In this document: positions 19,082-27,979 of the stretch, one piece after another
Layout of the letters: each line of letters opens with the position of its first letter
Position numbering within the stretch: position 1 is the stretch's first letter
Assembly: GCF_020907405.1 (NCBI RefSeq)
Contig: NZ_JAJJOE010000011.1
Coordinates: 124,001-188,000, forward strand
DNA from: Arthrobacter sp. zg-Y769
GTDB taxonomy: Bacteria; Actinomycetota; Actinomycetes; Actinomycetales; Micrococcaceae
Direction: 5' to 3'
Length of the DNA stretch: 64,000 nt
The notes under the pieces: model-generated
What the model was told of the DNA's origin: nothing
Database searches by the model: none
The model's input: the letters and a program-made list of their open reading frames with translations, nothing else
Translations under genes and position numbers: made by a program

Positions 19082-20395
19082 ATGAGCAGATTCGGTACGG
19101 ACTGGACCCTTCACGGAGACGGTAAGACCATCCGGCCGGGCAGCTACGTTGCCCCGGAGGAGCGTCTGAGCTGGCCCCGGACCATCGGCATCGGTTCGCA
19201 GCATGTGGTGGCCATGTTCGGCGCTACCTTCCTCGTTCCGCTGCTGACCGGTTTCCCGCCGGCCACCACCCTGCTGTTCTCCGGGATCGGAACCATCCTG
19301 TTCCTGGTCATCACCGCCGGCCGGGTCCCCAGCTATCTGGGCTCAAGCTTCGCGTTCATTGCCCCGATCGGGGCGGCCACCAACCAGCACGGTCCGGGCG
19401 GCGCCCTGGGCGGCATCATCATGGCCGGTTTTGTGCTGTTCCTGGTCGGCCTTGCGGCGCAGCTGGCGGGCACCCGCTGGATCCAGGTCCTGATGCCGCC
19501 GGTGGTCACCGGAACCATCGTTGCCCTGATCGGGCTCAACCTGGCCGGCTCGGCACGGGACAACTTCGAGCAGGGCCCGCTCACTGCCACCGTCACCGTG
19601 GTGGTGATCCTGCTGACCACGGTCCTGTTCAAGGGGTTCCTGGGCCGGCTGTCCATCCTGGTCGGCGTGGTGGCCGGCTACATCACGGCCATACTGCAGG
19701 GCGAGGTGGATTTCCAGGCCATCGGCGATGCCGCCTGGATCGGGCTGCCCGAATTCATGTCCCCCACCTTCCACTTCTCGGTGATCGGCCTTTTTGTTCC
19801 GGTGGTCCTGGTACTGGTGGCCGAAAACATCGGCCATGTGAAATCCGTGGCCGCGATGACCGGCCGCGACCTGGACCCGTACGCGGGCCGGGCACTGATG
19901 GCCGACGGGATTGCCACCATGCTGGCCGGCTCCGGCGGCGGTTCAGCCACTACCACCTACGCGGAAAACATCGGCGTGATGGCCGCTTCCCGGGTGTACT
20001 CAACGGCCGCCTATTGGGTGGCCGGCATCGTCGCCATCCTGCTCAGCCTGTTCCCGAAGTTCGGCGCAATGATCGCTACGGTGCCCGGCGGCGTGCTGGG
20101 CGGTGCAGGCATTGTCCTCTACGGAATGATCGGCATTCTGGGCGTACGCATCTGGGTGGATAACCGGGTGAATTTCTCCAATCCGATCAACCTCTCCACC
20201 GCCGGACTGGGCCTGATCATTGCCATCGCGAACTTCACCTGGATAGTGGCCGGACTGGAGTTCGGCGGCATTGCCCTGGGCACCGGCGCCACCCTGATCG
20301 CCTACCACGGCATGCAGGCAATCGCCCGCTGGCGGGGAACCGATCCGGATCAGCCGCAGGAAGACGCCGGGGCCAAACCAAGCCGCCTCGGCTAG
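19082..20395 (+). CDS. uracil-xanthine permease (NCS2 family)
   Basis: A 437-residue nucleobase:cation symporter 2 family member importing uracil or xanthine. Around 12-14 hydrophobic segments are visible. Family signatures are SSFAFIAPIGAA in TM3 and the TTTYAENIGVMAASRVYS region that contains the substrate-binding glutamate. The closest named types are UraA/PyrP. The start ATG has GAAGAAGGG upstream. TAGAAT at 19038 is a possible -10. Its TAG stop lies inside a CTAG tetranucleotide shared with the stop of the convergent glycerate kinase gene. Confidence 0.93.
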   Translation: MSRFGTDWTLHGDGKTIRPGSYVAPEERLSWPRTIGIGSQHVVAMFGATFLVPLLTGFPPATTLLFSGIGTILFLVITAGRVPSYLGSSFAFIAPIGAATNQHGPGGALGGIIMAGFVLFLVGLAAQLAGTRWIQVLMPPVVTGTIVALIGLNLAGSARDNFEQGPLTATVTVVVILLTTVLFKGFLGRLSILVGVVAGYITAILQGEVDFQAIGDAAWIGLPEFMSPTFHFSVIGLFVPVVLVLVAENIGHVKSVAAMTGRDLDPYAGRALMADGIATMLAGSGGGSATTTYAENIGVMAASRVYSTAAYWVAGIVAILLSLFPKFGAMIATVPGGVLGGAGIVLYGMIGILGVRIWVDNRVNFSNPINLSTAGLGLIIAIANFTWIVAGLEFGGIALGTGATLIAYHGMQAIARWRGTDPDQPQEDAGAKPSRLG

Positions 20396-21501
20396 GCCCC
20401 TTCCAGGGCCTGCCGGGTAGCCCAGGCCACATACTTTGCCGCCTGGTCCATGGCATCCTGCGGGCGCTGCACCACGTCCAGGAGGCTGACGGCCGCGACA
20501 ATTCCGTACTCCTGCAGCTGGTCGGGGGTAAGGGTGATCCGGCCGGCCACGGCCACCACGGGGATTCCCGCGTCCCGGGCGCGGGCCGCCACTTCCAGGG
20601 GTGCCTTGCCGTAGCGGGACTGCTCGTCCAGGGAGCCTTCACCGGTAAGCACCAGGTCGCAGCGGGTGAGCGCAACGTCCAGGCCGGTGAACGCGCTGAG
20701 CAGTTCAAACCCCGGGTTCAGCGATGCCCCGGTGAAGGCCAGGAACCCGGACGGAAACCCGCCCGCCGCGCCGGCGCCGGGGATGTCGACGTCGACGCCG
20801 GTGGCGGACTTCAAGAGCCCGGCCCAGTTGCCCAGGGCCTCTTCAAGGACTGCCTGCGTGGCGGAGTCGGCTCCCTTCTGGCCGCTGAACACGGCCACCG
20901 TGCCTTCGGGGCCCAGCAGCGGATTCCGAACGTCGGCGGCGATCCTCAGGTCCACCCCGGCCAGCCGCGGATCCAGCCCGGCAACGTCAAGGGACGCGGC
21001 CTGCGCCAGTCCCGCTCCCCCGGGAGGCACCGGCGCACCGGCGTCGTCGAGGATCTTCAGGCCCAGGGCTGTCAACGCACCGGAGCCACCGTCCGTCATA
21101 GCCGAACCGCCGATGCCCAGGATGATGGTGCGCGCGCCGGCGTCCAGGGCCTCGCTGATCAGCTGGCCGCTGCCGTAGCTGGTGGCCGCCAGCGCGGTCC
21201 CGGGCGTGGGATCCAGCAGGGTCAAGCCGCTGGCCCGCGCGGTTTCAATCAGAGCCGTGTCACCGCTGAGCGCCCAGACGGCGGTGACCTCCCGGCCCAG
21301 CGGTCCCCGGACCCGGGCAGTGCGGGGCTCCGCCCCTGCTATCAGTGCAGCGTCAAGGGTGCCTTCACCGCCGTCAGCCACTGGCACGGCCGTGACCTCG
21401 GCGTCCGGGTAGACCGCCAGCACGCCTTCACCCATGGCTGCCGCGGCCTCCGCGGCACTGAGTGTTCCCTTGAATTTGTCCGGAGCAATAACTACACGCA
21501 T
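20392..21501 (-). CDS. glycerate kinase
   Basis: A 369-residue glycerate kinase of the GarK/GlxK family, converting glycerate to phosphoglycerate with ATP. It begins MRVVIAPDKFKGTLSA, the signature opening, and continues VADGGEGTLDA and GIGGSAMTDGGSGALTALG. The C-terminal domain holds LVLTGEGSLDEQSRYGKAP. The length is normal. ATG 21501 has GAGGGC upstream, and CAGGAT lies exactly 6 nt before it. It may act in glyoxylate, serine or glycerol salvage. Its stop codon overlaps the permease stop by sharing CTAG. Confidence 0.95.
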   Translation of the reverse strand: MRVVIAPDKFKGTLSAAEAAAAMGEGVLAVYPDAEVTAVPVADGGEGTLDAALIAGAEPRTARVRGPLGREVTAVWALSGDTALIETARASGLTLLDPTPGTALAATSYGSGQLISEALDAGARTIILGIGGSAMTDGGSGALTALGLKILDDAGAPVPPGGAGLAQAASLDVAGLDPRLAGVDLRIAADVRNPLLGPEGTVAVFSGQKGADSATQAVLEEALGNWAGLLKSATGVDVDIPGAGAAGGFPSGFLAFTGASLNPGFELLSAFTGLDVALTRCDLVLTGEGSLDEQSRYGKAPLEVAARARDAGIPVVAVAGRITLTPDQLQEYGIVAAVSLLDVVQRPQDAMDQAAKYVAWATRQALEGA

Positions 21502-21547
21502 GCCCTCATCCTGCCAGCCCGGACGGACAGGACGGTCCAAGTAGTTG

Positions 21548-22357
21548 TTACCGCCACTGCCCGCGGTCTTTGAGGACGTCCACGAGGATGTCCGCACGGT
21601 CGGAGACGATGCCGTCCACCCCCAGGTCCAGCAGCCGGTTCATGGTCGGCGCATCATTGATGGTCCAGACATGGACCTGGATTCCGGCGCGGTGGCAGCT
21701 GCGGACGAAACCCGGCGTCACCACGGGTATGGGGCCGAACCGCAGCGGAACCTGGACGCACTGGAAGCGGCCCGCCCGGGCAAGGATTCGGGCTGCGCCC
21801 AGCGGCGCGAGCAGGCGCAGCACAGCGGTCAGGGTGCTGCCCGCAGAGCTTGCAGCCGGCCGCGCCAACCGGCGTAGGGCGCGAAGCCGGCGGGCGTCCG
21901 AGAAGGACGCCACGAGAACCCGGTCGTGCGCGGAGTGCTTCTCGATCAGGGCGGCCAGCAGGGCCGCCCCGGCGGCGTCCTTGATGTCTACATTCAGCCG
22001 CATCCGGGGCCACTCCGTCAGGAGTTCTTCGAAGGTGGGGATCCGTTCCGCCCCGCCCACCAGCACCTCGTCGAGCTCTTTTCGGGTGAGCTCGCTGATT
22101 TTGCCCAGTGCTCCGCCGGAAATCCGGTCAACGGTTTCGTCGTGGAAGGCCATAAGGACGCCGTCGCGGCTGGTGCGGACATCTGTTTCCAGGTAACTGA
22201 TCCCCAGCTCCGCGGCGGCCCGGAAGGCCGGGAGCGTGTTTTCGTAGCCGTCGGGGGAAAAGCCGCGGTGAGCCAGGGCGATGGGTGCCGGCGAAGATCC
22301 CGGGTGGGGAGTCGCCTCGTCTCGGGGCGCACGGAAATAGGGATAAGTTGCCAACAC
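21548..22357 (-). CDS. glycerophosphodiester phosphodiesterase
   Basis: A 269-residue GDPD-family enzyme that releases glycerol-3-phosphate from deacylated phospholipids. The catalytic histidine pair is visible as H30 in LAHRGFSPDGYENT and H72 in MAFHDETVDR; the metal ligands E57 and D59 lie in YLETDV. There is no signal peptide, so it is probably cytosolic. It starts at GTG 22357, with TAGGGT exactly 6 nt upstream and no clear Shine-Dalgarno at normal spacing. It is divergent from the lipid-modification operon, which suggests a shared phospholipid-turnover theme. Confidence 0.92.
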   Translation of the reverse strand: MLATYPYFRAPRDEATPHPGSSPAPIALAHRGFSPDGYENTLPAFRAAAELGISYLETDVRTSRDGVLMAFHDETVDRISGGALGKISELTRKELDEVLVGGAERIPTFEELLTEWPRMRLNVDIKDAAGAALLAALIEKHSAHDRVLVASFSDARRLRALRRLARPAASSAGSTLTAVLRLLAPLGAARILARAGRFQCVQVPLRFGPIPVVTPGFVRSCHRAGIQVHVWTINDAPTMNRLLDLGVDGIVSDRADILVDVLKDRGQWR

Positions 22358-22363
22358 ATTCGT

Positions 22364-22369
22364 ACCCTA
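22364..22369 (-). promoter_or_regulatory. -10 hexamer of probable leaderless GDPD promoter
   Basis: TAGGGT (TANNNT) ends 6 nt before GTG 22357 on the minus strand. Confidence 0.45.
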
Positions 22370-22482
22370 CCAATGACTGGACGGCGGGCGCGCAGTCCAG
22401 TCCCGGGCGCCCGCGCCTAGACTGGCAGGACCGCGGCCGGCAGCAGTTACTTCCGCCGGCCTAGTCCGGGGAGGCCAGAACC

Positions 22483-25050
22483 GTGCCTGACACACTTCCC
22501 GCCTGGCGCCGCTTCGGAATGTTCCTCCGCTGGCCCCTGGAGCGGCTGCGGGGAAGCGCCGGCCGGTCGCCCGCAACGCTGATCTTCGTCACCCTTTTCT
22601 GGATCCTCGGGGCCCTTACCTCCTCGCTCGGCGGCGGCCCCAAGGGACCGCTGCAGGACTGGGTGAGCGTATCCGTGGACACCGTGGCCGGGAATCCGGC
22701 CCCCTTGGTCCTGTGCTGCTTTTGGGCCGGCGGCACGGCCGCCTACCTCGGCGGCACCCTGGTAACGCTGCTGGCCGGATTGCCCTGTGAGCGGCTGTTG
22801 GGAACCGGACGGTTCCTGCTGGCCGGTTTCGGCGGCCAAATCGCGGGGCTGCTGCTGGCCACCGGCTTTGCCTCCCTGACCAGCGCCTCCATAGGGAACT
22901 GGTCCCGCGCCCTTGTCTCCGAATCCTATGTTGGTCCGGTGGCTTTCCTGGCTGCGGCGGTTGCTGCCGCCAGCGCCCGGCTCGGGACCCTGTGGCGCCG
23001 CCGCCTGCGGGTTCTCCTTTTTACGTTGCTGGTTTTGCTGGCGCTCTACGGTGGGAGCTTCGCCGACCTGACGATGCTGGGCGCCGCCGCTGCGGGCGCC
23101 CTGGCCGGGCCCTACCTCGCGGACCGCCGGCCCGCAATTCCCCGCAGGCTGGTCACCAGCCGTCGGGAGGCGCGCGTACTGGTGGCCCTGACCGTGCTGG
23201 CCTCCGCTGCGGGCCCGGTGATCAGCGCCCTCAGCAGCCAGGCCGTGGGGCCGCTGTCGGTGCTGCGGTATCTGTTCACGGATGTGGAAGTAAGGACTCC
23301 GGCAGAGCTGGATCAGTTATGCGGTGCGGCGGCGGACTCGGCGAGGTGTGTCGCCGCGGGTATCCAGCTGCGTGCGGGCCCGGCCGCATTCTTCCTGGCC
23401 ACCCTGCCATTGGTGCTGCTGGCGGTGTTTTCGGACGGCCTGCGGCGCGGGCGCCGGTTCGCCTGGCTCGCTGCCCTGCTGCTGCAGGGAGCCATGACGG
23501 TGCTGGCGGCAGTGCGGATCGGCCGGCTGCTGACCGGAGAGGAACCCGCTGCCGGGACCTCCGGTGCCGGTAGTTCCATCGCACTGGTGCTGCCCATGGC
23601 GGTTCCGCTGGCTGTCCTGGTCCTGCTTGTCTTCACCCGCGGCCTCTTCCCGGTCCGCGCACCGGCCGGCACGTACCGGCGGATCGCGGGCACCGTCGCC
23701 GTGGCGGCGGTTCTGCTCACTGCGCTGTACCTGGGTGCAGGTCTGTTGAACCGGAACGGCTTTTCACCCGCCGCGACGCCGGGCCTGCTCGCGGCGGACC
23801 TGCCCGGGCGTTTCCTTCCCGTCCTGGAGGCGACCAGCCGGCCCCCGGTCATTGTGCCGGAAACCCTTCCCGCGGTCCTGCTGTATGAGGGCGTGGGAGT
23901 AGTCTTCTGGCTTCTTACGTCCATCCTGCTGCTGCGTTCCTTCCTGGTGCCGCCCTACAGTCCGGGGGCCGCGGACACGGACCGTGCCCGCTCGCTGCTT
24001 CGAACCCACGGCGGCAGCACCATGGCGTGGATGACCCTCTGGCCCGGTAATAATTACTGGTTTTCCCCCGACGGAAAGTCCTACGTGGCGTACCGGATGG
24101 ATAGAGGTGTGGCACTGACTGTCGGGGAACCGGTGGGCCCGCGGGATGAGCTGCGCGGCGCCTTGGAAGGCTTCTCGGCGTTCTGCGCCGCGAACGGCAT
24201 AACCGCCTGCTTCTACTCCGTGGGCCCGGAGGTGCGGAACTTAAGCTCCGGACTGGGATATTCCTCCCTGCAGGTGGCCGAGGAAACCATCCTTCCGCTG
24301 GGTTCGCTGGCCTTCAGGGGCAAGAAGTTCCAGGACATCCGCACGGCCATGAACTCCGCCCGCAGGCAGGGGATCTCGGCACGGTGGATTAGTTATCCCA
24401 CCGCGCCGCCGGCCGTGAAAGACCAGCTTTACGCCATTTCGGAGGAGTGGGTGGCGGACAAGGATCTGCCCGAAATGGGCTTCACCCTGGGCGGGCTGGA
24501 GGAACTGGACGATCCGGAGGTGCGTTGCCTGCTGGCCGTCGATTCAGACGGGACCGTGCATGCAGTGACATCCTGGCTCCCGGTGTACCGGAACGGAGCG
24601 GTGGCGGGCTGGACCCTGGACTTTATGCGCCGGCGGAGCAGCGGCTTCCGGCTGGGGATGGACTTCCTCATCGCGTCCGCGGCCCTGTCGCTCCGGAACG
24701 AGGGCTTTTCCTTCGTCAGCCTTTCCGGGGCGCCGCTGGCCCGGGCCGCCGGGGACACGGACGACGGCGGAGCCGGGGACACGGACGACGGCGGAGCCGG
24801 GGAGGGGCCGCCGGTTATGGACCGGCTGCTGGACCGGTTGGGGGAGACTCTGGAACCGGTGTACGGATTCCGGTCCCTGCTGGCGTTCAAGGCCAAGTTT
24901 GCCCCGGAATATGTGCCGCTGTTTATGGCCTACCCGGACCCGGCATCCCTGCCGGCCATCGCCAATGCCCTGGCCCGGGCCTATGTCCCCGGCCTGTCAC
25001 TGGGGCAGGGGCTGTCACTGGCGCGCCGGATCGTGGACCGGACCGGGTGA
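22483..25050 (+). CDS. membrane phosphatidylglycerol lysyltransferase-like protein (DUF2156, aminoacyl-PG synthase type)
   Basis: An 855-residue protein with a polytopic membrane half (to about residue 490) and a cytosolic C-terminal DUF2156/LPG_synthase_C domain (about 505-850), the module that moves an amino acid from aminoacyl-tRNA to phosphatidylglycerol in MprF and LysX. The first transmembrane block looks rhomboid-like (GGSFADLTMLGAAAAGALAG). No fused lysyl-tRNA synthetase is present, unlike LysX. The catalytic half contains WMTLWPGNNYWFSPDGKSYV and FQDIRTAMNSARRQG. A 24-bp tandem duplication near residue 756 expands an acidic loop. Start GTG 22483 has GGGGAGG. It leads an operon with an esterase and a PAP2 phosphatase. 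The amino acid used is unknown. Confidence 0.82.
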   Translation: MPDTLPAWRRFGMFLRWPLERLRGSAGRSPATLIFVTLFWILGALTSSLGGGPKGPLQDWVSVSVDTVAGNPAPLVLCCFWAGGTAAYLGGTLVTLLAGLPCERLLGTGRFLLAGFGGQIAGLLLATGFASLTSASIGNWSRALVSESYVGPVAFLAAAVAAASARLGTLWRRRLRVLLFTLLVLLALYGGSFADLTMLGAAAAGALAGPYLADRRPAIPRRLVTSRREARVLVALTVLASAAGPVISALSSQAVGPLSVLRYLFTDVEVRTPAELDQLCGAAADSARCVAAGIQLRAGPAAFFLATLPLVLLAVFSDGLRRGRRFAWLAALLLQGAMTVLAAVRIGRLLTGEEPAAGTSGAGSSIALVLPMAVPLAVLVLLVFTRGLFPVRAPAGTYRRIAGTVAVAAVLLTALYLGAGLLNRNGFSPAATPGLLAADLPGRFLPVLEATSRPPVIVPETLPAVLLYEGVGVVFWLLTSILLLRSFLVPPYSPGAADTDRARSLLRTHGGSTMAWMTLWPGNNYWFSPDGKSYVAYRMDRGVALTVGEPVGPRDELRGALEGFSAFCAANGITACFYSVGPEVRNLSSGLGYSSLQVAEETILPLGSLAFRGKKFQDIRTAMNSARRQGISARWISYPTAPPAVKDQLYAISEEWVADKDLPEMGFTLGGLEELDDPEVRCLLAVDSDGTVHAVTSWLPVYRNGAVAGWTLDFMRRRSSGFRLGMDFLIASAALSLRNEGFSFVSLSGAPLARAAGDTDDGGAGDTDDGGAGEGPPVMDRLLDRLGETLEPVYGFRSLLAFKAKFAPEYVPLFMAYPDPASLPAIANALARAYVPGLSLGQGLSLARRIVDRTG
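24748..24803 (+). repeat. in-frame 24-bp tandem repeat
   Basis: Two identical 24-bp units (24748-24771 and 24772-24795) plus 8 bases of a third. Each encodes AGDTDDGG-type residues inside the DUF2156 domain, and they look like a recent replication-slippage duplication. Confidence 0.95.
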
Positions 25051-25063
25051 GGAGGCGCCCCCC

Positions 25064-26365
25064 GTGATGTCATTGTCCCTGGTTGACGGGATCCTCCCCG
25101 CCCTCGTCCTGGCCCTCGGCGTGGCAGCCCTCCTCTGGCTCCTGATCGCCGGAAGGAAGCTGGGCCTGCGCAGGATCCTGGTCTGCACCCTGGCCGCGGC
25201 GGGCAGTTCCGCGTTGCTGTATGTGGTGGCCGAAGTTATATTCCACTGGTGGAATGCTTCCCTGCCGCGGATGCTTTATGCCTACAGCGCGCTGGCCGTC
25301 CTGGGGTTCCAGCTTGCGGTGCAGCTCGTGATACCTCCCGGAACAACGGTTTTCCGCCGGGTGGCCGCTGTCCTGGCAGCCCTGACCCTGCTGGGGGCGC
25401 TGGCCTGCACGGTGAACCTTGCCTATGCCCAGTACCCCACCGTGCGCTCCCTCGTGGATCCGCCGTCAGCCACGGATGATCCCCTTCCCCGTCCCGCCGA
25501 CGCAGGAGCAGACCGGCCCGCCGCCTCCGAAAGCAGCTGGTCCCCGCCGTCGGACATGCCCGAGGAGGGCACTGTCTACCGCGACGAAATTCCCGCGACC
25601 GCCTCCGGGTACGCGTCCAGCACTGCGCTGATCTATCTTCCGCCGGCCTATCTGGCGGACCCGGGTGCCGTCAGCCTGCCGGTGCTGGTCCTGATCCACG
25701 GCCAGCCGGGATCCCCGAACGACTGGCTGGTCAGCGGCCGCATAGCCGAAATGATGGATGGCTTTGCCGCCGGCCACGCCGGCCTGGCACCGGTTGTCGT
25801 AATGCCCGATGCGAGCAACGCCTCCAACCCCAACTGGCCGCTGTGCCTGGACACTTCCGTCAGCGACTCGGCAACCTATCTGGCCCGGGATCTTCCCGCC
25901 TGGGTGCGGCAGCAGCTCGGGGCCGGGACGTCCGGGGCGCACCAATGGGCGATCGCGGGGTATTCGTTCGGCGGCACCTGCGCCGTGCAGCTGGCAGCGA
26001 ACCACCCCGATGTCTATCCCACGTTCCTGGACATCGCGGGGGAAAACGAGCCCACCGATGTGGACGGGCACCAGGCCCTGCTGGACACCTACTTCGGCGG
26101 CGATGAGCAGGCGTTTGCCGAACAGAATGCCGTGGACCGGTTCGGCCGGATGTCGTTTCCGGAGCTTGCCGGCATCGTCGTCGTGGGCCGGGAGGACAAG
26201 GTCTACGCCCCCGAGGGCCGGCAGGTGTACGAAGCGGCCCGGGCGGCCGGCGTGGACGTGCAGTTCCAGGAGCTTCCCGGCGGGCATTCCTGGCAGGTCT
26301 GGCGGGCCGGACTGGAGAACAACCTGGATTGGCTCTCCACCCGCCTTGGCATACTTGATCCATGA
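25064..26365 (+). CDS. membrane-anchored alpha/beta-hydrolase esterase
   Basis: About 433 residues: four hydrophobic segments in the first 120, a Pro/Ser-rich linker (125-165), then an esterase-D-type alpha/beta-hydrolase domain placed outside the membrane. The nucleophile serine is in GYSFGG near residue 300, the acid is Asp in VVGREDKVY (about 377) and the histidine is in LPGGHSWQVW (about 407). The linker-TM layout resembles actinobacterial hydrolases that remove amino acids from aminoacylated lipids and lie next to their synthases. Start GTG 25064 is 8 nt after GGAGG; ATG 25067 is an alternative. The gene starts 13 nt after the synthase stop and overlaps the next gene by ATGA. Confidence 0.82.
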   Translation: MMSLSLVDGILPALVLALGVAALLWLLIAGRKLGLRRILVCTLAAAGSSALLYVVAEVIFHWWNASLPRMLYAYSALAVLGFQLAVQLVIPPGTTVFRRVAAVLAALTLLGALACTVNLAYAQYPTVRSLVDPPSATDDPLPRPADAGADRPAASESSWSPPSDMPEEGTVYRDEIPATASGYASSTALIYLPPAYLADPGAVSLPVLVLIHGQPGSPNDWLVSGRIAEMMDGFAAGHAGLAPVVVMPDASNASNPNWPLCLDTSVSDSATYLARDLPAWVRQQLGAGTSGAHQWAIAGYSFGGTCAVQLAANHPDVYPTFLDIAGENEPTDVDGHQALLDTYFGGDEQAFAEQNAVDRFGRMSFPELAGIVVVGREDKVYAPEGRQVYEAARAAGVDVQFQELPGGHSWQVWRAGLENNLDWLSTRLGILDP

Positions 26366-27141
26366 GTCCGGACCCCGTGCAGCGCCACGCCCCCACTGAA
26401 AATCCGCTGCGGCGGCTGCTGCATGCGATCAGCCGTGCGTCCTCCCCGCACGTGACCCTGCTCGTGATTCTCGCCGTTGGACTGATCCCGGCACTGGCCC
26501 TGACCCTGGTGTCCGCAGAGGTCTATGACTCGGTCACCGACGCCGACGGGATCGCGGGGCTGGACCGGCCGGCGCTGGAGCAGGCCCTGGAGCTGCGCAA
26601 TCCGGGGCTGGATGCCGCGGTCACCGGTTTCACCAACCTGGCGGGCACCATCGGCATGCCGATCATTGCCGGGCTCGTGGTGCTCGTCATGTGCCTGCGC
26701 TGGCGTTCCTGGACACCGCTGATCCTCACGGCAGCGGCAGCCGGCGGTTCCCTGTTGATGACCGTCACCGGAAAGGCCCTGATCGGACGGACCCGCCCGG
26801 AGCTGGCGGATGCCGTTCCGCCGTACGAATCCTCCGCCTCGTTCCCGAGCGGACACACCCTGAACTCGATCGTGATCGCGGGGATCCTGGCCTATCTGGT
26901 GATCCTGCACGTGCCTAACCGGTGGGCGAAAGCAGCCGTTACCCTCGCCGGCGGGGCCTTTACGTTTGCCGTGGGCCTCAGCCGGGTCTATCTGGGCCAC
27001 CACTGGCTGACGGATGTGCTGGTCGCCTGGACGCTCGGTGCGGCCTGGCTCGCGGTGGTGATTACCGCGCACCAGCTTCTGAGGCGGCTTCCCGAACATC
27101 GAGCAGCTGCTCAAGGATCACCGCCACGCCGTCGTCCGTAA
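26362..27141 (+). CDS. PAP2 superfamily lipid phosphatase
   Basis: A 259-residue integral membrane phosphatase of the PAP2 type, likely acting on phosphatidate, PG-phosphate or undecaprenyl pyrophosphate at the outer membrane face. All three motifs are present: KALIGRTRP (138-146), PSGH (162-165) and SRVYLGHHWLTDV with H214 and D218. Six hydrophobic segments are visible. The ATG overlaps the esterase TGA, so it is the third gene of the lipid operon. The last 80 bp overlap the 3' end of the convergent HAD gene, so the final RAAAQGSPPRRRP tail is encoded opposite that gene. Confidence 0.92.
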   Translation: MSPDPVQRHAPTENPLRRLLHAISRASSPHVTLLVILAVGLIPALALTLVSAEVYDSVTDADGIAGLDRPALEQALELRNPGLDAAVTGFTNLAGTIGMPIIAGLVVLVMCLRWRSWTPLILTAAAAGGSLLMTVTGKALIGRTRPELADAVPPYESSASFPSGHTLNSIVIAGILAYLVILHVPNRWAKAAVTLAGGAFTFAVGLSRVYLGHHWLTDVLVAWTLGAAWLAVVITAHQLLRRLPEHRAAAQGSPPRRRP

Positions 27142-27913
27142 AGCCCGGAGCCGTGTAGCCCGCCGCCCTGCGTGCTTCCGGGTGGCCGGAAGCCATCGCG
27201 TAGCCCCGGCCTGCCCAACCCAGCATGGAAATGTCATTGGGCATGTCGCCGAAAGCTACGGTTTCCGCCGCATCAATGCCCTTCCCCCTGGCGTAGCCGG
27301 CCAGCGTTGCCGCCTTGTTCAGGCCCGGCAGGGACATTTCCAGCAGCGGCATGCGAGGTGCCGAATGTGTGGTCTCGACCAGTCCCGACACCGCAGGTGC
27401 CACCCGGCGCAGGAACTCGTCCGGGGAGATATCGGCGGCACGGGCGAGGAACTTGGCCACACCCGGTGAGCCGGCAAGGGACTGGTGCAGCGGGCCGGGC
27501 ACTATGCCGCCGAGGAGCTCCACGGATCCGGTGTCCACGAAGCCGTCCTCCAGATGGAGGCCGTCCACCGTCTCCGCCGCAAAACGTGCCCGCGGGAACA
27601 GGTCCCGGATGACCTCCGCGGCGGCAAACATCTGCTCCAGCGGGAGCAGTTGCGTGGCAAGGACCCGCTCGGCGGCCAGGTCATAGGTGATGGCCCCGTT
27701 GGAGCAGATCACGGTGCCTTTGTGGCCGATCCGCTCGCGCAGCGGGTCCAGCCACCGGGGCGGGCGCCCGGTCACGAAAACGACGTCGATCCCCGCCGCC
27801 AGGCAGGCCTGGAAAGCCCGGACGGTCCGGTCGCTGATGCTGTTGTCCGCACCCACGATGGTGCCGTCCAGGTCACTTGCTATCAGCCGTACCGGCCCCC
27901 ACTGTTCCTGCAT
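27062..27913 (-). CDS. HAD-superfamily hydrolase, Cof/IIB type
   Basis: A 283-residue Cof-like phosphatase. Motif I is SDLDGTIV with D14 and D16, motif II is VTGRPPRWL, and the C-terminal metal motif is FGDMPNDISMLGWAG. The substrate is unknown. It is a distant paralogue of the 3009-3857 protein, sharing the HAD scaffold but little else. TAAGCT lies 7 nt before the ATG and no Shine-Dalgarno is seen, so the mRNA may be leaderless. The C-terminal tail VREAASEAGAR overlaps the convergent PAP2 gene. Confidence 0.9.
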   Translation of the reverse strand: MQEQWGPVRLIASDLDGTIVGADNSISDRTVRAFQACLAAGIDVVFVTGRPPRWLDPLRERIGHKGTVICSNGAITYDLAAERVLATQLLPLEQMFAAAEVIRDLFPRARFAAETVDGLHLEDGFVDTGSVELLGGIVPGPLHQSLAGSPGVAKFLARAADISPDEFLRRVAPAVSGLVETTHSAPRMPLLEMSLPGLNKAATLAGYARGKGIDAAETVAFGDMPNDISMLGWAGRGYAMASGHPEARRAAGYTAPGFTDDGVAVILEQLLDVREAASEAGAR

Positions 27914-27920
27914 GCCATCC

Positions 27921-27926
27921 AGCTTA
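27921..27926 (-). promoter_or_regulatory. -10 hexamer of possible leaderless HAD promoter
   Basis: TAAGCT (TANNNT) ends 7 nt before the ATG at 27913 on the minus strand. Confidence 0.4.
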
Positions 27927-27979
27927 CTTCGGGCGGCGGCGGGTCCATCCGCAGGGCAGGGCAGGGTCCCCTGGAAACG

